Shown here one piece after another: positions 49,058 through 59,295 of a DNA stretch of 64,000 bases (the stretch's first letter is position 1; each line of letters begins with the position of its first letter). This stretch comes from Flavobacterium cerinum. Its GTDB lineage: Bacteria > Bacteroidota > Bacteroidia > Flavobacteriales > Flavobacteriaceae. The stretch spans positions 1 through 64,000 of the forward strand of contig NZ_SBII01000001.1 of assembly GCF_004028155.1 (NCBI RefSeq), read 5' to 3'. A program made the position numbers and the translations under genes. The notes under the pieces are model-generated. The model ran no database searches. It had not been told where the DNA came from and worked only from the letters and a program-made list of their open reading frames with translations.

Positions 49058-51484
49058 ATGCTTAAAAATTGGATCAAAATATTTTTACATCAGGTAAAGA
49101 ACAACAAGATCTTTACAGCACTAAATATACTTGGGCTGGCTATGGGGATTGCCGGGCTTATATTTGCTATACTATACTGGAATGACGAACATGCATATGA
49201 CGAATGGAACCCAAATAAAGAAAATGCCTTTGCAGTAATAAATATTATGGATTCTCAGCAATTTTGGTCGTTTAATGTTGCCCCTACAGGAGCTTTAATG
49301 AAAGCACTTATACCGGAAGTAGAAAATTATTGCTATACAGATAATTGGTACGGAAGCGATTATTTAAAGTATAAGGACAAAAAATATCTTATTGAAAAAC
49401 AGATTGATGCCCAGCCTAATTTTTTCTCTTTTTATCCTTTTAAATTTATAAAAGGAGATGCTAAAACTGCAATTGAAGGAGAGGGTATAGCGCTGTCTGA
49501 AGAAACCGCGAAATTACTTTTTAATGATGAAGATCCTATAAATAAGCAGGTAACCTATGGTTCGAAGCTTTACATAGTAAAAGGTGTTTACAGGATTCCG
49601 GGGAAGTCGTCTTATGCACCTATGGTAGTAACAGGACAGATCAATAAGAGACTGGAAAGGGATAAGGAGCAATGGGGTAATTTTAATTATGCCCTTATGG
49701 TAAAGCTTAAAGACCCTAAGTACATGGATAAGGCTGTAAAGGGAACCGAAGATATTTACTATGAATACAGAACAAAAAGATCGGCAAAAGAGGAAGGTAT
49801 TACTCCAGAACAATACATCAAAAAATATGGAACTATAAAGATAACCCTGGAGCCGATAAAAGATCTAAGACTCTATTCTGTTGTAAGTGCATCCCCGGAA
49901 GGTAAAGGTAATTATCAGTCCCTTACTATTATGGCTGGTCTTTCCATACTTATTCTTGTATTGTCTATTGTTAACTATGTGAACCTGGCTACAGCCAATG
50001 CTATAAAAAGGGCAAAAGAAGTGGGAATCAGGAAAGTAATGGGAGCTTCTAAAGGTAATATAGTGAAGCAGTTTATTTTTGAAACGGTTCTTCTTATACT
50101 GACGTCGATATTAGTAGCATTAGTAATTGTAGAACTATCACTACCCTATTACAATAATTTTTTAGGTAAGGAACTTGTAATGTATGGTAGTCAGTTTTAT
50201 ATGCAGTTGGTCGTAATATTTTTTATTGCTGTTATTGTTGCAGGTATATTTCCGGCAGTATATGTGTCTAATTTTGAAACGCTAAAGGTACTTAGGGGTA
50301 ATTTTGGGCGAAGCAAAAGCGGCGTGTGGCTTAGAAACAGCATGCTGGTAGCACAATTTGCAATAGCGGCATTTTTTATAATTGGATCTTCGATTGTATA
50401 CAGACAGGTAGATTATATGAGCACAAAAGAGCTTGGCTTTAAAGGAGATCAGGTGATAGAAGTTGCTTATCGAAATTCACATGATGAAAAAGATGAAAAC
50501 TATCTAAAAAAAATGATACAACGATATGTTACCATTAAACAGGAAGTCTCTAAAATAAAAGGCGTTAAGCAGGTGTCTACAGGTTCTCTTGGTTTTGGCA
50601 CTGGTGTTGGTTCTTCTTCCAGCTATATTTATAAAGATATAAATGTGCAGGGTAAGAATGTGCTGGTAGATTTTGATATGCTGGACATGATGAAAATAAG
50701 TATTGCAAAAGGGCGTAACCTGTCATCTGCTTTTGCTTCAGATACGGTTTCGGCGATCATGATCAATGAGACAGCGATGAGACAGTTAAAAGATAAAGAT
50801 ATTATAGGTAAAGAAATTGAATGGAACGAGACGGCATTTAAGATTGTGGGTGTTGTAAAAGACTTTCATGTTAATGGGCCGCAAGAGCCAATTCCGCCAA
50901 TGACTTTCTTTCATTATAAAACGGTAGACTGGATGATACAAAATGTTAATCAGGTCTATGTGAAAGTAGATGCCGAAAATATGGAGCAGACCATTGCGGA
51001 TATAGAAAAATTCTGGAATAAAAAAGTAGATACAGAATATCCTTTTAAGTATGATTTTGTGAACAAGAATTATGCAAGGGCCTATGAAAACTATGTGAAA
51101 CAACGCAATCTGTTTTCGATATTAAATATTGTCGTTATACTCATTGCACTCTTTGGCCTCTTTTCTCTGGCCTCTTATAGTATCCAGAGAAGAATGAAAG
51201 AAATTGCGATTAGGAAAACACTGGGTGCCGAAACGAAAACACTCTTAAAGGATCTTTCCAAACAGTACATTATGTTTTGTATAGTAGGGTTTGTTATTGC
51301 ACTATTCCCGGTTTACTCTTTACTCGACATGTGGCTGGATAACTTTGCTTACAGGGTATCGTTCTCTGTAATGCCGTTTGTTCTTGGTTTTGTAGTATTG
51401 CTTATACTTACCTTACTTGTTGTGCTTTCCAAGGCCTATCAGGCAACAAGGGTAAATGTACTTCAATACCTTAAATACGAGTAA
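49058..51484 (+). CDS. FtsX/MacB-type ABC permease, copy 3
   Basis: 808 residues, closest to copy 2. Conserved points are the FtsX segments RAKEVGIRKVMGASKGNIVK and IQRRMKEIAIRKTLGAETKT and the final VNVLQYLKYE. Differences concentrate in the periplasmic parts (about 60-130 and 490-560). Copy 3 is followed by the TolC-like gene, so the operon encodes a full three-component exporter with three alternative permeases. Confidence 0.92.
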   Translation: MLKNWIKIFLHQVKNNKIFTALNILGLAMGIAGLIFAILYWNDEHAYDEWNPNKENAFAVINIMDSQQFWSFNVAPTGALMKALIPEVENYCYTDNWYGSDYLKYKDKKYLIEKQIDAQPNFFSFYPFKFIKGDAKTAIEGEGIALSEETAKLLFNDEDPINKQVTYGSKLYIVKGVYRIPGKSSYAPMVVTGQINKRLERDKEQWGNFNYALMVKLKDPKYMDKAVKGTEDIYYEYRTKRSAKEEGITPEQYIKKYGTIKITLEPIKDLRLYSVVSASPEGKGNYQSLTIMAGLSILILVLSIVNYVNLATANAIKRAKEVGIRKVMGASKGNIVKQFIFETVLLILTSILVALVIVELSLPYYNNFLGKELVMYGSQFYMQLVVIFFIAVIVAGIFPAVYVSNFETLKVLRGNFGRSKSGVWLRNSMLVAQFAIAAFFIIGSSIVYRQVDYMSTKELGFKGDQVIEVAYRNSHDEKDENYLKKMIQRYVTIKQEVSKIKGVKQVSTGSLGFGTGVGSSSSYIYKDINVQGKNVLVDFDMLDMMKISIAKGRNLSSAFASDTVSAIMINETAMRQLKDKDIIGKEIEWNETAFKIVGVVKDFHVNGPQEPIPPMTFFHYKTVDWMIQNVNQVYVKVDAENMEQTIADIEKFWNKKVDTEYPFKYDFVNKNYARAYENYVKQRNLFSILNIVVILIALFGLFSLASYSIQRRMKEIAIRKTLGAETKTLLKDLSKQYIMFCIVGFVIALFPVYSLLDMWLDNFAYRVSFSVMPFVLGFVVLLILTLLVVLSKAYQATRVNVLQYLKYE

Positions 51485-51563
51485 TTGTTCCATAATAATA
51501 AAGTTGTATAAATACTATGTGCCTGTGGGAATTCCCGCAGGCCTTGCTAAAACGCTGCCCAAA

Positions 51564-52892
51564 ATGAACCGCTTATTACTATTTCTTATTATGTTATTCG
51601 CTGTGATCGGTAACAATGTATCCGCCCAGGAAGTATGGACGTTCTCCAGGTGTGTGGAAGAGGGTATGAAAAATAATCCCGAATTTCAGCTAAGACAACT
51701 CGATATATTAAGTGCAGAAACCAGGCACAGGAGTCCGGTTATGGAACTTTTGCCAAAGGTGGGTTTTACGGGTACACACAGTTATAGCATTGGATCTACC
51801 ATTAACCCGGCAACAAACAGCAGGGTAAGTTCTAATATTCAGTCGGATAATTTTGCGTTGAATGCCAATATGGATCTTATTAATTTTAATACATTCACGC
51901 AGGCACGCAGGGATAAAATTGCAATACTAAAGGCAAAAGCCGATAAAGAAGCTACAGCAGCCGAATACCAATTATCGTTGCTGGAAAACTATTTTAATGT
52001 GCTGTATTCTCAGGAGTTGCTAAAGATACAAACGAGCCAGTTTCAGAACGCGAAGTTCAATTTGGCGCGCATAGAAAAAGAAGTAGAGATAGGAAGCAAA
52101 CCCCAAAGCGACCTTTATGATATGCAGGTTAGTTATGCACAGGAAGAAAATACTATTGTAGAAACAAGGCAATTGTTGTACAACCAGAAGCTACTGTTGC
52201 TTCAGCTTATAAATGTAACAGGAGTTTCACCTAATGACATAGTCCTGGAAAACTTCGGGATGCTTGACAATCCGGAAACTAAAACAGCTACAGAAATATT
52301 TGAAAATGCAATACAGCACTATCCTAAAATACGATCATCTCAGTTGAACGAAGCGATTTCAGAGAAAAATATAAAGATCCAAAAGAATGGTTACTTACCT
52401 GTTGTATCTGCATTTTATTCTTATTCTTCTTTTTATTATTTACCATTAAGTCAGCCGGGGAATAAGGTCGATCCGTTTTGGACACAATTAAATGATAACA
52501 AGAACCATTATATGGGATTGCAATTATCGGTTCCTGTTTTTAATGGATTTAGAAACCGCCGCGACGTGCAGCTTTCTAAAGTAGAAAACCAGCAGCGCAG
52601 GGTAGAGAGCGAGCAGGAAAAAATAAAACTGCGCCAAACAATAGAACAGGAAACCGCTAAGCGTGAACAAAATGGAATATTGGCACAAAAACTGGAACAA
52701 ACCAGAACGTTTGCACAAAAATCGTTTGAAACAACACAGTCTAAATTTACAAACGGACTGGTAAATGTGATTGTTTTTACCACATCAAAAAACCAATTGC
52801 TTACAACCGAATACAATTTGCTTAAAGCAAAGTTTACCATGAGCTACCTTCATTTTAAGCTCAATTTTTTAGAATTTAATAGTTTTGATTAG
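51564..52892 (+). CDS. TolC-like outer membrane efflux protein
   Basis: 442 residues from MNRLLLFLIMLFAVIGNNVS, a signal peptide ending at SAQ. The earlier in-frame start at 51456 overlaps the permease gene and lacks the signal layout. The protein has the two OEP repeats of TolC-type channels, with helical stretches and SPVMELLPKVGFTGTHSYSI and NGYLPVVSAFYSYSSF strands. It provides the outer-membrane exit duct for the upstream transporter. Confidence 0.9.
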   Translation: MNRLLLFLIMLFAVIGNNVSAQEVWTFSRCVEEGMKNNPEFQLRQLDILSAETRHRSPVMELLPKVGFTGTHSYSIGSTINPATNSRVSSNIQSDNFALNANMDLINFNTFTQARRDKIAILKAKADKEATAAEYQLSLLENYFNVLYSQELLKIQTSQFQNAKFNLARIEKEVEIGSKPQSDLYDMQVSYAQEENTIVETRQLLYNQKLLLLQLINVTGVSPNDIVLENFGMLDNPETKTATEIFENAIQHYPKIRSSQLNEAISEKNIKIQKNGYLPVVSAFYSYSSFYYLPLSQPGNKVDPFWTQLNDNKNHYMGLQLSVPVFNGFRNRRDVQLSKVENQQRRVESEQEKIKLRQTIEQETAKREQNGILAQKLEQTRTFAQKSFETTQSKFTNGLVNVIVFTTSKNQLLTTEYNLLKAKFTMSYLHFKLNFLEFNSFD

Positions 52893-52894
52893 TT

Positions 52895-52923
52895 AAAAAG
52901 CCTCTCAATTTGAGAGGCTTTTT
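52895..52923. terminator. Convergent bidirectional terminator
   Basis: AAAAAGCCTCTCA (52895..52907) pairs with TGAGAGGCTTTTT (52911..52923). It lies between the stop codons of the export operon (+) and argH (-) and can end both. Confidence 0.9.
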
Positions 52924-52924
52924 G

Positions 52925-54205
52925 TTAGAATAGCTGTTCCATTTTGGCCGTAATTTCTTCAAGGCACAAATTGTTTATACTGCCTTCATGGGTGTGTTGT
53001 GTTGCCTTTGGTGATATAAAAGTACCATTATCTACCTGTTCGCCTACTATTTTATAGGCATCTCTAAAAGGGATTCCGCTGGTTACTAATTCGTTTAGCG
53101 CATCTACTGTAAAGAGGTAGTCGTATTTTTTATCGTCCAGTATGTTGTGGTTCACCTTAATCTCTTTAATTGTAAATACCGCCATTTCCAAACACGACTT
53201 TAGCGTTTGCAATGCCGGGAACAAACCCTCTTTCAGGAGTTGGAGATCACGATGGTATCCGCTTGGCAGGTTATTGGTTATCAGTGTAAGCTCATAAGGC
53301 AGTGCCTGGATCTTGTTGCATTTTCCACGGATCAGTTCAAAGATATCCGGGTTTTTTTTGTGGGGCATAATGCTCGAACCTGTTGTGAGGTGCTGTGGCA
53401 GCGTAATGAAATTAAAGTTCTGGCTGAGATATAAACAGATATCCATAGCCAGTTTAGACAATGTTCCTGCTACCGATGCCATAGCAAAAGCAGCAGTTTT
53501 TTCAGTTTTACCACGGCTCATCTGTGCAGCTACCGAATTGTATTTTAAGGTTGTAAAGCCAAGCTCTTTGGTCGTAAAGCTTCTATCGATAGGGAATGAA
53601 CTGCCATATCCGGCTGCCGATCCTAACGGATTTTGGTCGATTACCGCTAAGGCGGCGTTGAGCATAATAACATCGTCGATAAGACTTTCGGCATAGGCCG
53701 AAAACCACATTCCAAACGATGAAGGCATGGCTACCTGAAGATGAGTATAACCGGGTAAGAGTACATTCTTATGCTGTTGTGCCATAGTAATAAGAAGTTC
53801 GAATAATTCTTTTACCTGTTGTTTTATAGTTGTCAGCTCTTTTTTTAAAAACAGGTGTACATCTACTAATACCTGATCGTTTCTGGAACGGGCAGTGTGT
53901 ATTTTTTTTCCGGTATCGCCCAGTTTTTCAATTAGCAGGTATTCTACTTTACTGTGTACATCTTCAAAATCAGGTTCTATAATAAAATCCCCTTTTTTAA
54001 TGTCAACTAAAATATCTTCCAATGCCATTACAAGATCCTGTACTTCGGTAGTAGTAAGTAAATCAGTACTGCCCAGCATTTTTGCATGGGCGATAGACCC
54101 AATTACATCATATTCTGCCAGTACAAGGTCGAGTTCACGATCGTTGCCTACCGTAAATAGGTCGGTTTTTATATCGGTAGGTATTCCTTTTTCCCAGAGT
54201 TTCAT
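52925..54205 (-). CDS. argH: Argininosuccinate lyase
   Basis: 426 residues. The fumarase-superfamily signature GSSIMPHKKNPDIFE is present, with TARSRNDQVLVDVHLFLKKE and the HTH-rich start. The enzyme splits argininosuccinate into arginine and fumarate, the last step of the pathway. It is the final gene of the arg operon and overlaps the argE-like gene by 4 bp. Slightly shorter than the usual ~455 residues. Confidence 0.95.
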   Translation of the reverse strand: MKLWEKGIPTDIKTDLFTVGNDRELDLVLAEYDVIGSIAHAKMLGSTDLLTTTEVQDLVMALEDILVDIKKGDFIIEPDFEDVHSKVEYLLIEKLGDTGKKIHTARSRNDQVLVDVHLFLKKELTTIKQQVKELFELLITMAQQHKNVLLPGYTHLQVAMPSSFGMWFSAYAESLIDDVIMLNAALAVIDQNPLGSAAGYGSSFPIDRSFTTKELGFTTLKYNSVAAQMSRGKTEKTAAFAMASVAGTLSKLAMDICLYLSQNFNFITLPQHLTTGSSIMPHKKNPDIFELIRGKCNKIQALPYELTLITNNLPSGYHRDLQLLKEGLFPALQTLKSCLEMAVFTIKEIKVNHNILDDKKYDYLFTVDALNELVTSGIPFRDAYKIVGEQVDNGTFISPKATQHTHEGSINNLCLEEITAKMEQLF

Positions 54206-55323
54206 AATTCAGATTTTAAATTGGCGGCTGCCGTTTGATTGTCTTGTTCCAGAAATTTCGACAGTATTTTAATATACAGCTCTATTCCTTCTTCAATTTC
54301 ATTAATGTATATAAATTCGTCTGCGGTATGCGAACGTGGTGAACTGCCCGGGCCTAGTTTAAGTGATTTGCAATACAGCACAGATTGGTCAGATAAAGTA
54401 GGGGAGCCGTAGGTGCTTCTGCCAAATGCTATTCCCGCTTTTACGATAGGATGGTCTATAGCGATAGATGATGAGTTGAGGTGTAAAGAACGGGGTGTTA
54501 CCTTTGCTTTATTGCCCAGTTTTTCAATTACCTTTTCTAATATCTCAGTATTCGAATAACAGTCGTTCACACGAATGTCGATCACCAAATGGCATTCGGC
54601 CGGGATTACATTATGCTGTTTCCCTGCGTTTATTCCGGTTACGGTCATTTTAACCGGACCCAGAACATCAGATACTTTTTCGAACCTATAATCTCCGAAC
54701 CATTCTATAACCGGAAGCGCATTGATAATAGAATTGTTATTGTTAGGATGTGCCGCATGCCCGGCTGTTCCTTCTACAATTACATCTAAAACCAACAATC
54801 CTTTTTCGGCTATGGCTAGCTGCATTTCGGTAGGCTCTCCCACAATAGCACAATCCAGATGAGGAAGATGCTTCAGTACGCTATTTAGTCCATTTACCCC
54901 GCTGCTTTCTTCTTCTGCCGAGGCGACCATTACTATATTATAAGGCAGATTATCTACTTCATAGAAATAAGTGAATGCAGCCATAAGTGATACCAGGCAG
55001 CCCCCGGCATCATTGCTTCCCAAACCAAAGAGCTTCCCGTCTTTTTCGATTGCTTTAAACGGATCCAACGTATATCCCTGATTGGGTTTTACCGTATCAT
55101 GATGTGAGTTAAGGAGCAGTGTTGGGAGTGCTTCATTAAAATGTTTGTTGAAAGCCCAAATGTTATTGTTTTCACGCTTAAAATTAATGTTGTTGTGGGT
55201 AAACCATGCTTCAATAAGCAATGCGGTTCTGTCTTCTTTCGATGAAAAAGAAGGTGTTTCAATTAGCTTTTTAAGCAGGATAATGGCTTCCTGTATTAAT
55301 ATTGGGATGGTTGTAATGCCCAT
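54202..55323 (-). CDS. argE: N-acyl-ornithine/citrulline deacylase, ArgE-like (M20 family)
   Basis: 373 residues. M20 metallopeptidase motifs: NSHHDTV (zinc His and Asp), GLGSNDAGGCLVSLMAA, SAEEESSGVNG (catalytic Glu pair), a dimerisation domain, and SHTADEFIYINEIEEG near the end. It removes the acyl group so that the pathway leaves the acylated branch. Because a carbamoyltransferase of the acyl-ornithine type is encoded next to it, the substrate may be N-acyl-citrulline rather than N-acetylornithine. Confidence 0.88.
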   Translation of the reverse strand: MGITTIPILIQEAIILLKKLIETPSFSSKEDRTALLIEAWFTHNNINFKRENNNIWAFNKHFNEALPTLLLNSHHDTVKPNQGYTLDPFKAIEKDGKLFGLGSNDAGGCLVSLMAAFTYFYEVDNLPYNIVMVASAEEESSGVNGLNSVLKHLPHLDCAIVGEPTEMQLAIAEKGLLVLDVIVEGTAGHAAHPNNNNSIINALPVIEWFGDYRFEKVSDVLGPVKMTVTGINAGKQHNVIPAECHLVIDIRVNDCYSNTEILEKVIEKLGNKAKVTPRSLHLNSSSIAIDHPIVKAGIAFGRSTYGSPTLSDQSVLYCKSLKLGPGSSPRSHTADEFIYINEIEEGIELYIKILSKFLEQDNQTAAANLKSEL

Positions 55324-55338
55324 AGTTATATTTTTAGT

Positions 55339-56124
55339 TTAAGATGTAATATGAGTAAAAATGCTGTTGTCTTTTTGCAGCATTTCCGGTCCTCCTATAC
55401 CAATTTGTGATACTCCCTGCGATAAAGCTTCAAAGCAATTATCGAGTTTTGGAAGCATACCGGAATGAATAACCCCTTTATGCTTTAACTTTTTATAGGA
55501 GTCGAACGTGATTTTAGGCAGTACTGAATTTTCATTTTCAATATCAGACAGTACTCCTTTTTTCTCGAAACAATACAGCAGTTCCACATCAAAAGTTTTA
55601 CTCAATGCAATGGCAAGTGCACTCGCAATGGTATCGGCATTGGTGTTTAATAACTGCCCGTTACCATCGTGGGTAATTGCTGAAAATACAGGTACAATGC
55701 CTTGTGCGATCAGTAGCTTTAATAGAGTAGTGTTCACGGCTTTTATATCCCCTGCAAATCCAAAATCTATTGTTGTGTCTTTTCTTTTTTCAGAGGTGAT
55801 CAGATTACCGTCTGCTCCTGTAAAACCCATAGCATTAGTTTGTAGTGCCTGTAATTTTCCAGTAATGAACTTGTTGATCCATCCGGCATAAGTCATCACC
55901 GCTACTTCGAGCATTGGAGCATTGGTAATTCTTTTTCCGTTATGAAACACGGGAACAATGCCTAAACTTTCGGCAGTTCTCGTTGCAAGTTTACCACCAC
56001 CATGCACCAATAATTTGGGTCCGGTAAGAGAAGCAAAATCACTCAGGAAATTTTCCAGTGCTGCGGCATCATCTATAATGTTGCCTCCTATTTTTACAAC
56101 CGTAAGCGGAGATTTATTTTCCAT
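55339..56124 (-). CDS. argB: N-acetylglutamate kinase
   Basis: 261 residues from MENKSPLTVVKIGGNIIDDA; the ORF extends to 56184 but that part overlaps the carbamoyltransferase gene. VVKIGGN binds phosphate, LLVHGGGKLATRTAESLGI is the second glycine loop, and NTNADTIASALAIALS is the ATP-site part. It phosphorylates N-acetyl-(or succinyl-)glutamate, the second step of the pathway. It overlaps the upstream gene by 11 bp. Confidence 0.93.
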   Translation of the reverse strand: MENKSPLTVVKIGGNIIDDAAALENFLSDFASLTGPKLLVHGGGKLATRTAESLGIVPVFHNGKRITNAPMLEVAVMTYAGWINKFITGKLQALQTNAMGFTGADGNLITSEKRKDTTIDFGFAGDIKAVNTTLLKLLIAQGIVPVFSAITHDGNGQLLNTNADTIASALAIALSKTFDVELLYCFEKKGVLSDIENENSVLPKITFDSYKKLKHKGVIHSGMLPKLDNCFEALSQGVSQIGIGGPEMLQKDNSIFTHITS

Positions 56125-57064
56125 TGTCCAGTAGTTTTGTAAGTACTGCCTGAGCGGCAAACGTACGGTTATTAGCTTGCGCAATGACTATGGAATTGTC
56201 GCTGTCCAGTACTTCATCGGTCACGATCATGTTTCTTCTTACAGGCAGGCAATGCATAAATTTAGCGTTGTTGGTAAGTGCCATTTTTTCGGTAGTTACT
56301 GTCCACGATGTGTCTTTAGAAAGTATTTTACCATAATCATTGTACGAGCTCCAATTCTTGGCATAGATAAAATCGGCATTGGCAAAAGCTTCATCCTGAT
56401 CCTGAGTTATGGTTACGCCATTTGTAAATTCAGTATTTAATGCATAACCTTCGGGATGCGTAATCACAAAATCTACATTAGCGAGTTGCATCATTTTTAC
56501 GAAGGAGTTTGGAACTGCATGCGGTAACGCCTTTGGATGCGGTGCCCATGTAAGTACTACTTTTGGTAGTTGCACGGTTTTGTATTCGGCTATCGTTAAG
56601 GCATCGGCGACTGCCTGTAAGGGGTGTTCTGACGATCCTTCCAGACTGATAACAGGTACCGCAGCATACTTTAGAAATGCAGAGATAACATGTTCTTCTT
56701 CGTCTTTTTGTTTGTCGGTCAGGGTAGGGAAGCTTCTTATGGCAATGATGTCGCAGTATTGTGAAACCACCTGCGCTGCTTCTTTAATGTGCTCTACGCT
56801 GTTGCCGTCCATTACTATTCCTTCTTCAAATTCCAGTGTCCAGCCTTCGGTGTTGAGGTTCATTACAATTGCATTCATTCCAAGATTAAGTGCCGCTTTT
56901 TGGGTACTCAGTCTGGTCCTTAGGCTTGGATTGAAAAAGAGTAACCCTAAAGTTTTGTTCTTTCCTTTTTTGGGGTGGGCAAAGGGAGCCGCTTTTATTT
57001 TTTTTGCCAATGTAAGCAGATCATCCAGATCCTGAATATCATCGACAGTTGTGAATTTTTTCAT
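56114..57064 (-). CDS. argF': N-acyl-L-ornithine carbamoyltransferase
   Basis: 316 residues from MKKFTTVDDIQDLDDLLTLA; a start at 57109 would overlap argD. FFNPSLRTRLSTQKAALNLG carries the carbamoyl-phosphate motif, and the segment LNTEGWTLEFEEGIVMDGNS, EHPLQAVADALTIAE and HCLPVRRNMIVTDEVLDS fit the acetyl/succinylornithine branch seen in Bacteroidota rather than classical ornithine carbamoyltransferase. I cannot decide acetyl versus succinyl from sequence alone. Confidence 0.88.
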   Translation of the reverse strand: MKKFTTVDDIQDLDDLLTLAKKIKAAPFAHPKKGKNKTLGLLFFNPSLRTRLSTQKAALNLGMNAIVMNLNTEGWTLEFEEGIVMDGNSVEHIKEAAQVVSQYCDIIAIRSFPTLTDKQKDEEEHVISAFLKYAAVPVISLEGSSEHPLQAVADALTIAEYKTVQLPKVVLTWAPHPKALPHAVPNSFVKMMQLANVDFVITHPEGYALNTEFTNGVTITQDQDEAFANADFIYAKNWSSYNDYGKILSKDTSWTVTTEKMALTNNAKFMHCLPVRRNMIVTDEVLDSDNSIVIAQANNRTFAAQAVLTKLLDNGK

Positions 57065-57092
57065 TACGAATATTTTTAAAATTAAACGTTCC

Positions 57093-58244
57093 TCAGATAG
57101 TAGTTTCAATAGTTACAACTTCCAAAGCTTTCTTTAATCCTGCAAAAAAATGATCGACATCTTCTTTTGTTATGGATAATGGAGGGAGGATGCGCAGCAG
57201 GTTTTTTTGTGAGGCACTGCCGGTGAAGATATGTTCCTTATAGATCAATGCCTTTCTAAGATCGCTTATCTCAAAGTCGAATTCGAGTCCTAACATGAGT
57301 CCGCGTCCTTTTACCTTTTTTACCTGTGGAATTTGTGTTGCCAGTTCTTTAAAATAGCTGTTTATGGCATTTACATTGGCAATTAAATCTTCCTGCTCTA
57401 TAATTTCAAGTACGGATAACGCAGCAGCACACGCCAGATGATTACCACCAAAAGTAGTACCCAGTAAACCGTATGTTGCTTTAAATGCCGGCGAAATAAT
57501 AATGCCGCCAATAGGGAAGCCGTTACCCATGCCTTTTGCCATCGAAATAATATCGGGTTTGATGCCGTGATGCTGATGTGCAAAGAATTTTCCTGAACGC
57601 CCATAACCGCTTTGTATCTCGTCCAGAATAAGTACAATATTATTGGTATTACAGGCTTTTTCAATGGTTTGAAAAAATTGGGTAGTGCCTTCGTTAAGTC
57701 CGCCTACACCCTGAATACCTTCAATAATTACGGCACAGGCATCGCCTTTTTCAATTTCATTTTGAAAACCAATCACATCATTAAGAGGTAAGAAAACCAC
57801 TTCATGCCCTGCGTTTATTGGAGCAAGGATAGACGGATTATCGGTCGCTGCTACAGCTGCCGATGTCCTGCCATGGAAACTCTTTTTAAAGGCGATCACT
57901 TTCTTTTTTCCGGTATGGAATGATGCCAGCTTTAGTGCATTCTCATTGGCTTCTGCTCCCGAGTTGCATAAGAAAAGGCTGTAGTCAGGATAACCGGAAA
58001 GCTGTGTTAGCTTTGTTCCTAAACTTTCTTGTAATGGGTTTTGAATGGAGTTTGAATAGAACCCTATTTTAGCGAGCTGTTCACTTATGGCTTTTACATA
58101 AGCGGGGTGTGAATGCCCTGCAGATATGACTCCGTGGCCTCCGTAAAAGTCAAGATATTCCTGCCCTTTATCGTCCCACACTTTTGCTCCCAGTGCTTTT
58201 ACCGGGGTTATATTATATATTGGATATACATCAAATAAATTCAT
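57093..58244 (-). CDS. argD: Acylornithine aminotransferase
   Basis: 383 residues of class III aminotransferase type: YLDFYGGHGVISAGHSHPAY, FLCNSGAEANENALKLAS, ILDEIQSGYGRSGKFFAHQH, and the PLP lysine in SMAKGMGNGFPIGG. It makes N-acyl-ornithine from the semialdehyde with glutamate as amino donor. Located between argC and the carbamoyltransferase gene. Confidence 0.94.
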   Translation of the reverse strand: MNLFDVYPIYNITPVKALGAKVWDDKGQEYLDFYGGHGVISAGHSHPAYVKAISEQLAKIGFYSNSIQNPLQESLGTKLTQLSGYPDYSLFLCNSGAEANENALKLASFHTGKKKVIAFKKSFHGRTSAAVAATDNPSILAPINAGHEVVFLPLNDVIGFQNEIEKGDACAVIIEGIQGVGGLNEGTTQFFQTIEKACNTNNIVLILDEIQSGYGRSGKFFAHQHHGIKPDIISMAKGMGNGFPIGGIIISPAFKATYGLLGTTFGGNHLACAAALSVLEIIEQEDLIANVNAINSYFKELATQIPQVKKVKGRGLMLGLEFDFEISDLRKALIYKEHIFTGSASQKNLLRILPPLSITKEDVDHFFAGLKKALEVVTIETTI

Positions 58245-58265
58245 TGTCTTCTTTTTTTTATTGTA

Positions 58266-58292
58266 CCTACAAGATTTTAAAAACCTTGCAGG
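58266..58292. repeat. Imperfect palindrome of a dispersed flavobacterial type
   Basis: CCTACAAGATTTT (58266..58278) and AAAACCTTGCAGG (58280..58292) form an imperfect hairpin. Near-identical CCTGCAAGGTTTT palindromes are, as I recall, scattered in Flavobacterium genomes. It fills the gap between argC and argD where related genomes often carry proC. Confidence 0.5.
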
Positions 58293-58317
58293 AACTTGCT
58301 TATTATTAGGGTTAAAC

Positions 58318-59295
58318 TTAAAATCCTGAAGGTTTGAGCTTTAATCCTGTTGTTTCGTCAAGGCTAAACATCAGGTTCATGTTTTGTACTGCCTGGCCTG
58401 ATGCGCCTTTTACGAGGTTATCTATAACCGATGTAATGAGTAGGTAACTCCCTTTTTGCTCCAGACTGATATAACATTTATTCGTCTGGATGGCCAGTTT
58501 CATGCTTATGGCATCGGTTGTAATGTTTACAAAAGGTTCAGCAGCATAATAGTCTTTATACAATTTTACTATGTCGTTAAAATTGGCAGACAGTTTTGTA
58601 TATAACGTTGTGAATATGCCTCTTGTAAAATCGCCTCTATTAGGAATAAATAAAATGTCTTTACTAAAGGTTGGCTGCAATTGCTGAATACTTTGGGTAA
58701 TTTCTCCCAGATGCTGATGCTCAAAAGCCTTGTAGTGCGACATATTATTCGCTCTCCACGGATGGTGTGATGTACCTGATGGCTGTACACCTGCGCCTGT
58801 ACTACCCGTTGTGGCATTTATGTGAACAGTATCTGTTAGCAGATTGTTCTTAGCTAGAGGCAAAATGGCCAGCTGTATAGCTGTAGCAAAACATCCCGGG
58901 TTTGCAATGTATTGGGCTGTTTTTATGTGTTCTTTGTTCAGTTCCGGTAATCCGTAAACAAATGACTTACTATTATATACAGCATCTTTTTCTAACCTGA
59001 AATCATTACCCAAGTCTATTATTTTTGTAGCCGCCGAAAATGTATTAGTTGCTAAAAAAGCTTTCGACTGGCCGTGGCCAAGGCACAGAAATACTACATC
59101 TACAGCGGGATTTATAGTATCGGTAAAATTCATTTCGATCTCACCATAAAGATCCTGATGTACCGATGCCACAGGTTTACCTGCATTTGTGGTGCTGTAC
59201 ACAAAGTTGATCGCTGCCTGCGAATGGGCAATTAGTATACGCAGCAGTTCGCCTGCTGTATAACCGGACCCGCCTATGATACCTATATTAATCAT
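58318..59295 (-). CDS. argC: N-acetyl-gamma-glutamyl-phosphate reductase
   Basis: 325 residues. The N-terminal NAD(P)-binding motif is GIIGGSGYTAGELLRIL and the active-site cysteine lies in ANPGCFATAIQLAILPLA, followed by GSTGAGVQPSGTSHHPWRAN. It reduces the acylglutamyl phosphate to the semialdehyde. Overlaps argG by 8 bp. Confidence 0.95.
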   Translation of the reverse strand: MINIGIIGGSGYTAGELLRILIAHSQAAINFVYSTTNAGKPVASVHQDLYGEIEMNFTDTINPAVDVVFLCLGHGQSKAFLATNTFSAATKIIDLGNDFRLEKDAVYNSKSFVYGLPELNKEHIKTAQYIANPGCFATAIQLAILPLAKNNLLTDTVHINATTGSTGAGVQPSGTSHHPWRANNMSHYKAFEHQHLGEITQSIQQLQPTFSKDILFIPNRGDFTRGIFTTLYTKLSANFNDIVKLYKDYYAAEPFVNITTDAISMKLAIQTNKCYISLEQKGSYLLITSVIDNLVKGASGQAVQNMNLMFSLDETTGLKLKPSGF

